NCBI GenBank assembly: GCA_018223385.1
Contig: JAGTTR010000013.1
Coordinates: 1 to 64,000, forward strand
Source of the DNA: Oscillospiraceae bacterium Marseille-Q3528
GTDB lineage: Bacteria > Bacillota > Clostridia > Lachnospirales > Lachnospiraceae
Direction of reading: 5' to 3'
DNA length: 64,000 nt
Shown here: positions 42,646 through 51,302 of the stretch, one piece after another
Position numbering within the stretch: the stretch's first letter is position 1
Layout of the letters: every line of letters starts with the position of its first letter
Made by a program: the position numbers and the translations under genes
The notes under the pieces: model-generated
What the model saw: only the letters and a program-made list of their open reading frames with translations
The model's database searches: none
Told to the model about the DNA's origin: nothing

Positions 42646-45600
42646 CTAGCGTTTCTCTACGCCAAGAGTCACCTGCTCGCCATTGATGCTCCACTCTTTC
42701 ACATATCCAACGGTCTGCTCTTCCAGTATCTCGTCAGCAAGAACCTCTGCCTTAATTATAGCCTCATTCTTTTTAAATATGCCCGCAATCTTCTCGTTGC
42801 CCTGGTAGGAAACGGCGATACGGTCCATCACCTCAAAACCGGCTTCCTTACGCATGGTCTGGATCTTGCTGATGATCTCACGCACAAAGCCCTCTTCCAG
42901 CAGCTCCGGTGTCAGGTTCGTATCCAGCACCACGGTCACATCACCGTCACCCTCGGATACATAGCCTTCCATCTGTGCCATGTCGATGAGCAGGTCGTCC
43001 TTCGTCAGCTCTACTGCCTCGCCGTTGACCTCGAAGTGCAGGGTGCCCTTCTCGTTCAGCTCATCCATAGCTGCGTTGCCGTCCAGTGCTGCCAGATGCT
43101 GCTTGATGCCGCCCAGCAGCTTGCCGTATTTCGGGCCGACGGTCTTTAACTGCGGTTTGAAGCTGTAGGTTGTGAAATCACGCACATCCTGGGTAAATAC
43201 TACCTTCTTGATATTCAGCTCGTCCTCGATGATCTCCTTGTAGAAATCAGACAGCTCCTTGTCCGCTTTGATAAACATGGTGCCGATGGGCTGACGGTTC
43301 TTGATGTTGGCGGTGTTCCGGCATGCACGGCCCATCACAACAATTTCCAGAACCTCATCCATATCTTTTTCCAGACCGGTGTTAATCCACTCCTCTTTCA
43401 CAGCCGGGAAATCACACAGATGGATGCTCTCCGGTGCAGTCTTGTCAATGCTTCTTACCAGATTCTGGTAAATATCCTCAGTCATGAACGGGATCATGGG
43501 CGCTGCTGCCTTGGCGATGGTCACCAGCGAAGTGTACAGCGTCATGTAGGCATTGATCTTATCCTGCTCCATGCCCTTTGCCCAGAAACGCTCACGGCTT
43601 CTTCTCACATACCAGTTACTTAAGTCGTCCACAAACTCCTGCAGTGCTCTTGCAGCCTCCGGAATCCGGTAGTTGGCCAGATGGTTGTCCACAGCCTTCA
43701 CCACAGAATTCAGCTTGGACAGGATCCATTTGTCCATGACAGCCAGTTTGTCATAGTCCAGTGTATATTTTGTTGCATCAAAGTTGTCGATATTCGCATA
43801 CAGCACAAAGAATGCGTAGGTATTCCACAGGGTTCCCATGAATTTCCGCTGACCTTCCATGACGGCTTTGCCGTGGAAACGGTTGGGCAGCCAGGGCGCA
43901 CTGTTAATGTAGAAATACCAGCGGATGGCGTCTGCGCCGTACTGCTCCAGCGCGTCAAACGGATCCACCGCATTTCCCTTGGATTTACTCATCTTCTGGC
44001 CGTTCTCATCCTGCACGTGGCCCAGAACGATAACGTTCTTATAAGGCGCCTTGTTGAAGATCAGGGTAGAGATGGCCAGCAGGGAATAGAACCAGCCCCT
44101 TGTCTGGTCTACAGCCTCGGAAATAAAGTTTGCCGGGAACTGCTGCTCGAACAGGTCCTTATTTTCAAACGGATAATGATGCTGTGCGAACGGCATGGAA
44201 CCGGAATCGAACCAGCAGTCAATGACCTCGGGTACCCGGTGCATCTGCTTGCCGCAGTGCGGGCACTTGATGGTCACAGCGTCAATGTACGGGCGGTGCA
44301 GCTCGATATCCTCCGGGCAGTTGTCGGACATTTCCTTCAGCTCTGCGATGCTGCCGATGGAATGCATGTGGCCGCACTCACACTCCCAGATGTTCAGAGG
44401 GGTGCCCCAGTAACGGTTCCGGCTGATACCCCAGTCCTGTACGTTCTCCAGCCAGTCGCCGAAACGGCCCTTACCGATGCTCTCCGGGATCCAGTTGATG
44501 GTGTTGTTATTGCGGATCAGTTCATCCTTCACAGCAGTCATGCGGATGAACCAGGATTCTCTTGCATAGTAGATCAGCGGGGTGTCGCAGCGCCAGCAGT
44601 GCGGGTAGCTGTGCTCGAACTTGGGCGCGTCATACAGAAGGCCCTTCTCATCCAGATCTTTCAGGATCATCGGGTCTGCCTTCTTACAGAACGTACCAGC
44701 CCACGGTGTCTCCTGGGTCATCTCACCCTTGGCGTCTACCAGCTGTACAAACGGCAGGTCGTATTTGCGGCCCACATTGGCATCGTCTTCACCAAATGCC
44801 GGTGCGATATGAACGACACCGGTACCATCGGTCATGGTAACGTAGGTATCACAGGTCACATAATGGCCCTTCTTGTGCTGTTTCTCACAGATCTCACCGG
44901 TGAATGCGTACAGCGGCTCGTACTCTTTTCCTTCCAGATCGGTACCCTTGTACTCCTCCAGGATCTCATAAGCCGGTGCATCCTCGGTGGCCAGCTTGCC
45001 CAGCACCTTGTCCAGCAGGGCCTTTGCCATATAGTAAACATAGCCGTCAGCTGCTTTTACTTTTACATACTCCTCTTCCGGGTTCACGCAGAGCGCCACG
45101 TTGGACGGCAGTGTCCAAGGCGTGGTCGTCCATGCCAGAATATAGGCATCCTCGCCTTTTACCTTGAAGCGGACGATCGCAGAGCGCTCCTTCACATCCT
45201 TATAACCCTGTGCCACCTCATGGCTGGACAGCGGGGTGCCGCAGCGCGGGCAGTAGGGAACGATCTTGAAGCCCTTGTACAGCAGCTTCTTCTCCCAGAT
45301 CTGCTTCAGCGCCCACCATTCAGACTCAATGAAATTATTATCATAGGTAACATACGGGTGATCCATATCAGCCCAGAAACCAACGGTATTGGAGAAATCC
45401 TCCCACATGCCCTTGTATTTCCAGACACTCTCTTTACAATGCTTGATAAACGGCTCCAGACCATACTCCTCGATCTGCTCCTTGCCGTCCAGGCCCAGCA
45501 TCTTCTCCACTTCCAGCTCTACCGGCAGTCCGTGGGTATCCCATCCGGCCTTTCTCGGTACCATATAGCCTTTCATGGTGCGGTATCTCGGGATCATATC

Positions 45601-45795
45601 CTTGATGACACGGGTCAGCACATGGCCGATGTGCGGCTTGCCGTTGGCTGTCGGCGGGCCGTCATAAAACGTATACGTCTCTCCCTGTTTGCGCTGCTCG
45701 ATACTCTTCTCGAAAATATGGTTCTCTCGCCAGAACTCTTCTGTCTTCTTTTCTCTTTCAACAAAATTCATATTTGTCGAAACCTTCTGATACAT
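42646..45795 (-). CDS. ileS: Isoleucyl-tRNA synthetase, type 2
   Basis: A 1049-residue class I aminoacyl-tRNA synthetase charging tRNA-Ile. HIGH is at residues 55-58 (PHIGHVL) and KMSKS in ENGQKMSKSKGN. The CP1 editing domain lies between (WTTTPWTLPSN, TGVVHIAPAFGEDD). The long C-terminal part (KKVVFTQDVRDFTTYSFKPQL onward) with no C-terminal zinc Cys cluster marks the type 2 (IleS2) lineage common in Clostridia, which is generally less sensitive to mupirocin. An upstream T-box leader indicates control by uncharged tRNA-Ile. Full length and intact. Confidence 0.96.
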   Translation of the reverse strand: MYQKVSTNMNFVEREKKTEEFWRENHIFEKSIEQRKQGETYTFYDGPPTANGKPHIGHVLTRVIKDMIPRYRTMKGYMVPRKAGWDTHGLPVELEVEKMLGLDGKEQIEEYGLEPFIKHCKESVWKYKGMWEDFSNTVGFWADMDHPYVTYDNNFIESEWWALKQIWEKKLLYKGFKIVPYCPRCGTPLSSHEVAQGYKDVKERSAIVRFKVKGEDAYILAWTTTPWTLPSNVALCVNPEEEYVKVKAADGYVYYMAKALLDKVLGKLATEDAPAYEILEEYKGTDLEGKEYEPLYAFTGEICEKQHKKGHYVTCDTYVTMTDGTGVVHIAPAFGEDDANVGRKYDLPFVQLVDAKGEMTQETPWAGTFCKKADPMILKDLDEKGLLYDAPKFEHSYPHCWRCDTPLIYYARESWFIRMTAVKDELIRNNNTINWIPESIGKGRFGDWLENVQDWGISRNRYWGTPLNIWECECGHMHSIGSIAELKEMSDNCPEDIELHRPYIDAVTIKCPHCGKQMHRVPEVIDCWFDSGSMPFAQHHYPFENKDLFEQQFPANFISEAVDQTRGWFYSLLAISTLIFNKAPYKNVIVLGHVQDENGQKMSKSKGNAVDPFDALEQYGADAIRWYFYINSAPWLPNRFHGKAVMEGQRKFMGTLWNTYAFFVLYANIDNFDATKYTLDYDKLAVMDKWILSKLNSVVKAVDNHLANYRIPEAARALQEFVDDLSNWYVRRSRERFWAKGMEQDKINAYMTLYTSLVTIAKAAAPMIPFMTEDIYQNLVRSIDKTAPESIHLCDFPAVKEEWINTGLEKDMDEVLEIVVMGRACRNTANIKNRQPIGTMFIKADKELSDFYKEIIEDELNIKKVVFTQDVRDFTTYSFKPQLKTVGPKYGKLLGGIKQHLAALDGNAAMDELNEKGTLHFEVNGEAVELTKDDLLIDMAQMEGYVSEGDGDVTVVLDTNLTPELLEEGFVREIISKIQTMRKEAGFEVMDRIAVSYQGNEKIAGIFKKNEAIIKAEVLADEILEEQTVGYVKEWSINGEQVTLGVEKR

Positions 45796-45844
45796 TGTTC
45801 TTCCTCCTTGTCAGATTCTCCGTAGAACTTCATGTTTTACGAAA

Positions 45845-46107
45845 TAAAAAAACTTTCGCTCCTGTAATCAGGACGAAAGTTTCGCTACCACCTTATTACT
45901 GTATACATCCGATGCACGGCACCTTCGATATACGCTCCCTGTAACGGTGGAAAACCGTCAGATTCTACTTGCACCTGCCTGCGGCAGGCCGTTCGGTCTG
46001 AGACTCCAAAGGGATCTTCTCCTTCCTCTACCGAATGTCAGCTCTCACCTGCCCTGACTCTCTGGGATTCCTCAAGAAAAGATACTGTCTTTTTCATAGT
46101 CTTTTAC
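45845..46107 (-). ncRNA. T-box riboswitch leader of ileS
   Basis: On the minus strand the T-box sequence AAGGTGGTAGCGAA (45881-45894) is followed by a terminator helix (AACTTTCG...CGAAAGTT, 45851-45881) and a T-run. Upstream are Stem I elements (AGAGAGTCAGGGCAGGTGAGAGCTGAC) and AGTAGAATCTGA, in which ATC (45961-45963) is the likely Ile specifier. Uncharged tRNA-Ile should favour antitermination. Confidence 0.92.
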
Positions 46108-46114
46108 GAAAGCC

Positions 46115-46143
46115 ATTATACGGAAAAAGCGCCGTATTGTCAA
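46115..46143 (-). promoter_or_regulatory. Promoter of the ileS T-box transcript
   Basis: Consensus TTGACA, 17 bases, TATAAT read on the minus strand. Confidence 0.85.
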
Positions 46144-46176
46144 GGGTTTTCGGATGGCGCTCTCCTGTTCTGCTCC

Positions 46177-46336
46177 CACCAGTTCAGCCGCGCCATTCGC
46201 AAAATCGCACTGCCGTGCTCCCCGCCGCTTCGCAGCTCATTTTTGCTCATATGATGGCGCTCACTCGATGCTTCTCGGCAGGCAGCTTTTCGTGCAAGCC
46301 CGAAAGCTGCCCACCGGAATCATCGCTGAACTGGTG
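46177..46336. repeat. 160-bp palindromic element with 12-bp terminal inverted repeats
   Basis: The ends are CACCAGTTCAGC (46177-46188) and GCTGAACTGGTG (46325-46336). A nested pair CGCCAT/ATGGCG lies inside. It carries the 20-base core found also at 6052-6071. It has the look of a MITE-like or REP-like element and contains no coding frame of note. Confidence 0.65.
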
Positions 46337-46436
46337 TTTCTTAAATTTCTGTTATATTCTGCCAGGAACCTTGCAATCATTTTCCCAATCCCCTATAATG
46401 AAAAGAAATATTGTTTTACCCAATTAAGGAGTTATC

Positions 46437-48053
46437 ATGAAATTATCGCATAAATTACTGACAATTCTTTTAGCCGGAATTGTCGTTTTTTCGTCTGGGG
46501 GGATTTCTTCCTATGCCTCGCAGACGACGGGAAGCAACCAGTCGAAGACGCAGACCACCGGCGGCTCGGGCAGCAGTACAGCTACAGGAACAGCCGGGGA
46601 GGATGCCTCCGAGGAGGACGGGGAAAACGGCGCGGACATCGAGGCGGAGATTCCCGAGATCCCGGTGGAGTCCAACGAGATCGACGGCTGGCCCCAGGGG
46701 CCCCAGGTCAGCGCAGAGTCCGCCATTGTCATGGAGGCGCAGACCGGCACGATCCTCTATGCCAAGAACATTGACGCCGCCGAGTATCCAGCCAGCATCA
46801 CCAAGATCATGACGGTGCTTCTGGCACTGGAGAACTGCTCTATGGACGAGACGGTGACGTTCTCGGAGAATGCGGTATTCAGCATTGAGCGGGGCAGCAG
46901 CCACATCGCCCGCACCACGGACGAGGAGCTGACGATGGAGCAGTGCCTGTACGCCATCATGCTGGAATCTGCCAATGAATGTGCCAACGCAGTGGCGGAA
47001 CACATCGCCGGTTCCACGGAAGCCTTTGCGGACATGATGAACCAGAAAGCAGCCGATCTGGGCTGCACCAACACCCATTTCGTGAACCCCCACGGCCTCC
47101 ACGATCCCGAGCATTACACCTCGGCCCACGATATGGCGCTCATCACCCAGGCCGCACTGAAATACGACAAGTTCCGGGAGATCGCCGGAACTGTCCGCTA
47201 CACGATCCCTCCCACAAACAAGAACGAAAACGAGCTGATGATGAACAATCACCACTCGATGATCAGTACATACAAGACGTCCAAATATCTGGACAGCACA
47301 GTGTTTGCCGGAAAGACCGGTTTTACCACAGACGCGCTGAACACGCTGGTGACCTGTGCGCACCGCAGCGAAATGGATGTGATCTGCGTTATCCTGCGCG
47401 GCCCCAGCGGCACCGCTTACCCGGACACGGCATCTCTTCTGGACTATGTTTCCAACCATTTCAGCCCGGCTGACCTTCCTGCTGCTTATGCTGATCTGCC
47501 GGATACGGTCACTTCCCAGATCAGCGCCCAGGCGGGCAGCTCCGTGGATACTGCCAACATCACACTGGCTGACGGCAGCAACACCTACACCGCCATTCCT
47601 GACGGCACCACACTGGCTGATCTGACCCCGCAGGTTTCTGTCCAGACCGGCGCGGACAGCGCTCCCACCGCAGAAATCGCCTGGTACTACGGGGCGAATC
47701 AGGACGTCTGCGTGGGCAGGCAGCAGCTTACCCTTCCCCTGATCCAGACCGCAGCTGCGTCTGATGCCGATTCCTCTCTGGACGTAAAACTAAACCAGGA
47801 AGAGCCCAGCAAGAAGTCCACCCCCTGGGGAACCATCAAGATCATCCTTATCGTGCTGGTGGTTCTGGTGATCCTTGGCATTCTCGTCACAGGCATCCTG
47901 CTCATCCACGCCAAAAAAGAACGGGAAAAACAGCGCCGCAGAAGAGCGCGGATGCGGGAGCGGAACCTGCGCAGGATCCGCCGGGAGATCGACACCATGG
48001 CAGACCTGGATGATGACACATACACGGAAGAAGATCCTTTTTCCAATTTATAA
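46437..48053 (+). CDS. D-alanyl-D-alanine carboxypeptidase (DacA/PBP5-type, S11)
   Basis: A 538-residue cell-wall enzyme that trims the terminal D-Ala of peptidoglycan stem peptides. Signal peptide MKLSHKLLTILLAGIVVFSS, then a low-complexity Thr/Ser/Gly and acidic linker to about residue 85. The catalytic domain has Ser120-x-x-Lys123 (SITK), Ser178-Ala-Asn180 and Lys293-Thr-Gly. A C-terminal membrane helix (IILIVLVVLVILGILVTGILLI) and a basic, Arg-rich cytoplasmic tail replace the usual amphipathic anchor. AAGGAG precedes the ATG. Longer than typical PBP5 because of the linker and tail. Confidence 0.93.
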   Translation: MKLSHKLLTILLAGIVVFSSGGISSYASQTTGSNQSKTQTTGGSGSSTATGTAGEDASEEDGENGADIEAEIPEIPVESNEIDGWPQGPQVSAESAIVMEAQTGTILYAKNIDAAEYPASITKIMTVLLALENCSMDETVTFSENAVFSIERGSSHIARTTDEELTMEQCLYAIMLESANECANAVAEHIAGSTEAFADMMNQKAADLGCTNTHFVNPHGLHDPEHYTSAHDMALITQAALKYDKFREIAGTVRYTIPPTNKNENELMMNNHHSMISTYKTSKYLDSTVFAGKTGFTTDALNTLVTCAHRSEMDVICVILRGPSGTAYPDTASLLDYVSNHFSPADLPAAYADLPDTVTSQISAQAGSSVDTANITLADGSNTYTAIPDGTTLADLTPQVSVQTGADSAPTAEIAWYYGANQDVCVGRQQLTLPLIQTAAASDADSSLDVKLNQEEPSKKSTPWGTIKIILIVLVVLVILGILVTGILLIHAKKEREKQRRRRARMRERNLRRIRREIDTMADLDDDTYTEEDPFSNL

Positions 48054-48112
48054 TCTGGCTCCGGTTGGCTGCCTGTGCCAAGTCACATTCAAAACACGAT
48101 CCTATCGCACAA

Positions 48113-48162
48113 GAAAAAGCTTTGCAGGCCCTTTTACTCCTGCAAAGCTTTCTTTTTGCGTT
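48113..48162. terminator. Bidirectional terminator between carboxypeptidase and exonuclease
   Basis: AGAAAAAGCTTTGCAGG pairs with CCTGCAAAGCTTTCTTTTT. It lies between convergent genes and overlaps the end of the exonuclease coding region. Confidence 0.85.
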
Positions 48163-49081
48163 TTTCTTTGATATGCTCTTTTCGTTCCCGGATGCCTTCC
48201 GCTTCCTCGGGGCTTACCAGCTTCAGCGTCTTCACGGCAAACACCTTGCCGTTCTCCGCCTTTTTCAGACGGATTTTTCCTTTCAGATACCCGTGCTCCT
48301 CACAGCAGGACACACTGTAATACAGTCTGCTGCCGCCGGAAAACCACCGCAGCTTCTTTTTCGCCGGATTCCCACACAGATAACAGCGGGTGCTCAACAC
48401 CTCCCGGTCCTTCATGGCCCGCTCTTTTGTCGCAAACTCCCGGGAAATATATTTGCTGTATGTGTCGAATACCACGTAAACCTCTTCCTTACGGTTCTTC
48501 GGCGTCCGATAATAGTCAATGGAATAATTTTTCAGAACGGCCCGGGGCAGTCCCTCCAGGATCAGCGCCGTGTAGTAGGCGTCGCTTTTTGCCCGGTGGA
48601 ACGCCTCGTCCTTGTCAAATTTCAGATAGTCGATGGCGTATTCCAGACTTCTGCGGCTCTTACGGTCCTCGTAGGCAATGGAAAACAGCTTCTGCACGTC
48701 GTAATACACCAGCGGATAGCCCAGATGTCCGTCGATATCGTAATATTTCATGTTCCGCTGCAGCTCGGTGAGATCCATCATGCCCCAGGTGCAGAACCGG
48801 TAATCGCTGCCGCACCAGTCAAAAAAACGCCGGATCACATCCGGGAACGCGCCGCCGTGGGACAGCTGCTCCATATCCAGATGAATGAGCTCCTGGGTGA
48901 TGCGGTGCATCTGCCGGTAAATCCGGGGCGCAATGATCTCGCTGAACTCGCTCACGATCTCAAAATCCGCATTTAATTTGATGGCGCCGATCTCCACGAT
49001 CTCAAAGGGCACTGCCTTATTCTCCGTTCCCTTGCCGTTGGGACTTTGGTTCCATTCCAGATCCAGTACAATATAATCCAT
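48134..49081 (-). CDS. DEDDh 3'-5' exonuclease domain protein
   Basis: A 315-residue protein with an N-terminal RNase T/DnaQ-like exonuclease. Exo I is VLDLEWN (Asp and Glu), Exo II lies in the RFCTWGMMDLTEL stretch, and Exo III is HRAKSDAYYTA with the catalytic His-x4-Asp. The C-terminal third has a Cys-rich patch (CYLCGNPAKKKLRWF, CCEEHGYL), possibly a zinc-binding element, then a Lys-rich tail. Similar proteins in Firmicutes (KapD-like) act on RNA or DNA ends; the substrate is unknown. Confidence 0.87.
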   Translation of the reverse strand: MDYIVLDLEWNQSPNGKGTENKAVPFEIVEIGAIKLNADFEIVSEFSEIIAPRIYRQMHRITQELIHLDMEQLSHGGAFPDVIRRFFDWCGSDYRFCTWGMMDLTELQRNMKYYDIDGHLGYPLVYYDVQKLFSIAYEDRKSRRSLEYAIDYLKFDKDEAFHRAKSDAYYTALILEGLPRAVLKNYSIDYYRTPKNRKEEVYVVFDTYSKYISREFATKERAMKDREVLSTRCYLCGNPAKKKLRWFSGGSRLYYSVSCCEEHGYLKGKIRLKKAENGKVFAVKTLKLVSPEEAEGIRERKEHIKEKRKKKALQE

Positions 49082-49270
49082 CGATCACGCAGCCTCCCTT
49101 CTCTCATGCTTTCCGGCAGGATTCTTCCGGGTGATCTCTCCCGTTTCCTGATTATATTAACGTAACCCCACGCGCTTGTAAAGGATATTTTTCTGCATCG
49201 TGTCTTTTTATCGACACACTCTCTTTCCCTTTTATTTTCTTTGTTCTATCCTGTTTTATAGAGAAAACAC

Positions 49271-49647
49271 GTGGGGGAAAACGATGAAAAAATCATTTAT
49301 CAGGATTACATCAACTGCTATGACCGCTGGGTTCGCGCATCCTTTATCCCCGCAGCCTGGGACGCCGAAGGAAACCTGACCCACGTCATGCTCACCGACG
49401 AGGGCGCCCGGGTGGAAACCGCCGCCAACGGCAAAGAAGCTGTGGACGCATTCGCCCACAGCTCCCCGCAATATTACGATGTGATTTTGATGGACATGAT
49501 GATGCCCGTACCATCCCGATTCTTGCCCTCACCGCCAATGCCTTTTCTGATGACATCAGCAAATGCCGGGCCGCCGGAATGAACGCACACCTTTCCAAAC
49601 CGTTAAATATGAAAACCGTGACGAAGGTCATTCGCCGGTTCACCTGA
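49271..49647 (+). pseudogene. Remnant of a hybrid sensor kinase (sensor fragment joined to a broken receiver domain)
   Basis: From a GTG at 49271 the frame gives YQDYINCYDRWVRASFIPAAWDAEGNLTHV, which looks like the end of a PAS-type sensor. It runs directly into EGARVETAANGKEAVDAF and YYDVILMDMMMPV, the receiver domain with its phosphorylatable Asp. The frame then changes. The rest of the receiver (TIPILALTANAFSDD, CRAAGMNAHLSKPL, ending VIRRFT stop) is read in another frame after loss of about 20 residues. The histidine kinase part is wholly missing. Two internal deletions thus turned a large hybrid kinase gene into a 377-base relic, next to the NSS gene. Confidence 0.85.
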
Positions 49648-49652
49648 CATTT

Positions 49653-51050
49653 TTACATGGAAATCCATCCAAACGCATTTGCCACCGAGCTCACAAAGAT
49701 GATGGCTGCAAAGATCGGACAGAGATACTGGATCATGAAATAGAAGATCCGTTTCCGTTTAAACTTGCTCTCCCCGTGCAGCACTTCCTCCTCGATCCGC
49801 TTCATGCCGATGACACGGGAGACCAGCAGACAGGTGGCAATGGCCGCGATGGGCATCATCACCGAGTTGGTGAGGAAATCAAAGAAATCCAGGAACTGCA
49901 TGCCGATGATCGTCACACCGGCCAGCGGCCCGTAACCCAGAGAGGAAAGGGTGCCCAGCGCCAGCATGATGAGCCCCACCACCAGCGTGGATTTCTTACG
50001 TCCCCATTTCAGCTCGTCCTGGAAGGTGGATACCGCACTCTCCGTCAGCGCGATGGAGCTGGTCAGTGCCGCACACAGCACCAGCACAAAAAACAGAATG
50101 CCGATGAGGGTTCCCATGCCCATACTCTCGAACACCTTCGGGATCGTGATGAACATGAGGGACGGGCCCGCGTTCAGCGTATTCGGATCTCCGCCGGAAA
50201 AAGCAAATACCGCCGGAATGATCATCAGTCCGGCCATGATCGCAATGGCTGTATCAAAAATCTCCACACTCGTGGTTGATTCCTCAATCGAAATATCTTT
50301 TTTCATATAAGAACCAAAGGTCACCAGAATTCCCATGGCGATGGACAGGGAATAAAACATCTGTCCCATGGCAGACACCACCGTCATCCAGGAAAAATGC
50401 TCCAGATTCGGCACCAGGAAATACTTCACACCCGTCAGCGCCCCCGGTCTGGTAATGGAATAAACCGCAATAATAATGGACAGTACCACCAGGACGGGCA
50501 TCATCACCTTAGATACCCGCTCCACACCGTTTTGCACACCGGCGTAGATGACCAGTATCGTCAGCAGCGAAAACACCACAAAACAGAGCTCTGCCGATAC
50601 GCCGTTGGAAATAAAAGAAGAAAAATAACCGTCCGCAGCCAGGGTGCTGCTCTGTCCTTTCACATATTCCATCAGATATTTGATGACCCAGCCGCCGATC
50701 ACTGAATAATACGGTACGATCAGCATGGGAATAATCGCATTGATCCAGCCGCCGAAGCACAGCCAGCCCGATTTTTTCCCAGGTTTCGCAAACGCCCCGA
50801 AGGCGCCCACCGGGCTTTTGCCTGTCATGCGGCCCAGCGCCGTCTCCGCTACGATCATCGAATATCCAAACGTCAGTGCCAGAACAATGTACACCAGCAG
50901 GAAAATGCCGCCGCCATATTTCGCTGCCAGATAAGGGAATCTCCAGATATTTCCAAGTCCTACCGAAGCCCCTGCCGCAGACAGCACAAATCCCAGCTTG
51001 CCAGAAAACGTGCTTCTGTTCGTGTGAAGGTGTCCGTGATGTGTCTCCAT
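49653..51050 (-). CDS. Sodium:neurotransmitter symporter (NSS/SNF family) transporter
   Basis: A 465-residue Na+-coupled symporter of the LeuT fold, probably for amino acids. The NSS signature GFVLSAAGASVGLGNIWRFPYLAAKYGGGIF covers helix 1 with its unwound substrate site. About eleven helices follow, including NGVERVSKVMMPVLVVLSIIIAVYSI and FFVLVLCAALTSSIALTESAVSTFQDEL. The ATG at 51050 has GAGAGTG upstream; the open frame extends to 51122 without a site. Its leader contains TTCAGCCA/TGGCTGAA arms and a TGCATCGATGCA palindrome. Intact. Confidence 0.93.
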   Translation of the reverse strand: METHHGHLHTNRSTFSGKLGFVLSAAGASVGLGNIWRFPYLAAKYGGGIFLLVYIVLALTFGYSMIVAETALGRMTGKSPVGAFGAFAKPGKKSGWLCFGGWINAIIPMLIVPYYSVIGGWVIKYLMEYVKGQSSTLAADGYFSSFISNGVSAELCFVVFSLLTILVIYAGVQNGVERVSKVMMPVLVVLSIIIAVYSITRPGALTGVKYFLVPNLEHFSWMTVVSAMGQMFYSLSIAMGILVTFGSYMKKDISIEESTTSVEIFDTAIAIMAGLMIIPAVFAFSGGDPNTLNAGPSLMFITIPKVFESMGMGTLIGILFFVLVLCAALTSSIALTESAVSTFQDELKWGRKKSTLVVGLIMLALGTLSSLGYGPLAGVTIIGMQFLDFFDFLTNSVMMPIAAIATCLLVSRVIGMKRIEEEVLHGESKFKRKRIFYFMIQYLCPIFAAIIFVSSVANAFGWISM

Positions 51051-51302
51051 AATTTCACTCTCTCTCAATACAAGATTTGGGTAATCATTCAGCCACACAC
51101 CAGGCAGACAGATGCTGTGCACACACAGAAATCCAGCTGCATCGATGCATGGCTGAACAATTACCCTTTCTGACTACTAGAGTACCAAAAAACGCGAAAA
51201 ATAGCAACAATTATCCTGTTTTTAAAAAGTATGGACTTCCCACAACCTTTAAAATACGGTACACTGATACTGTTTGTACGAATCGAAAGGGGTATACCAT
51301 AA

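Noticed and set aside
40978..45825. Very long open frames opposite glgP and ileS (723 and 714 codons)
   Set aside because: They are antisense to well-supported genes, lack ribosome sites and show no family resemblance. They arise from codon bias of the true frames.
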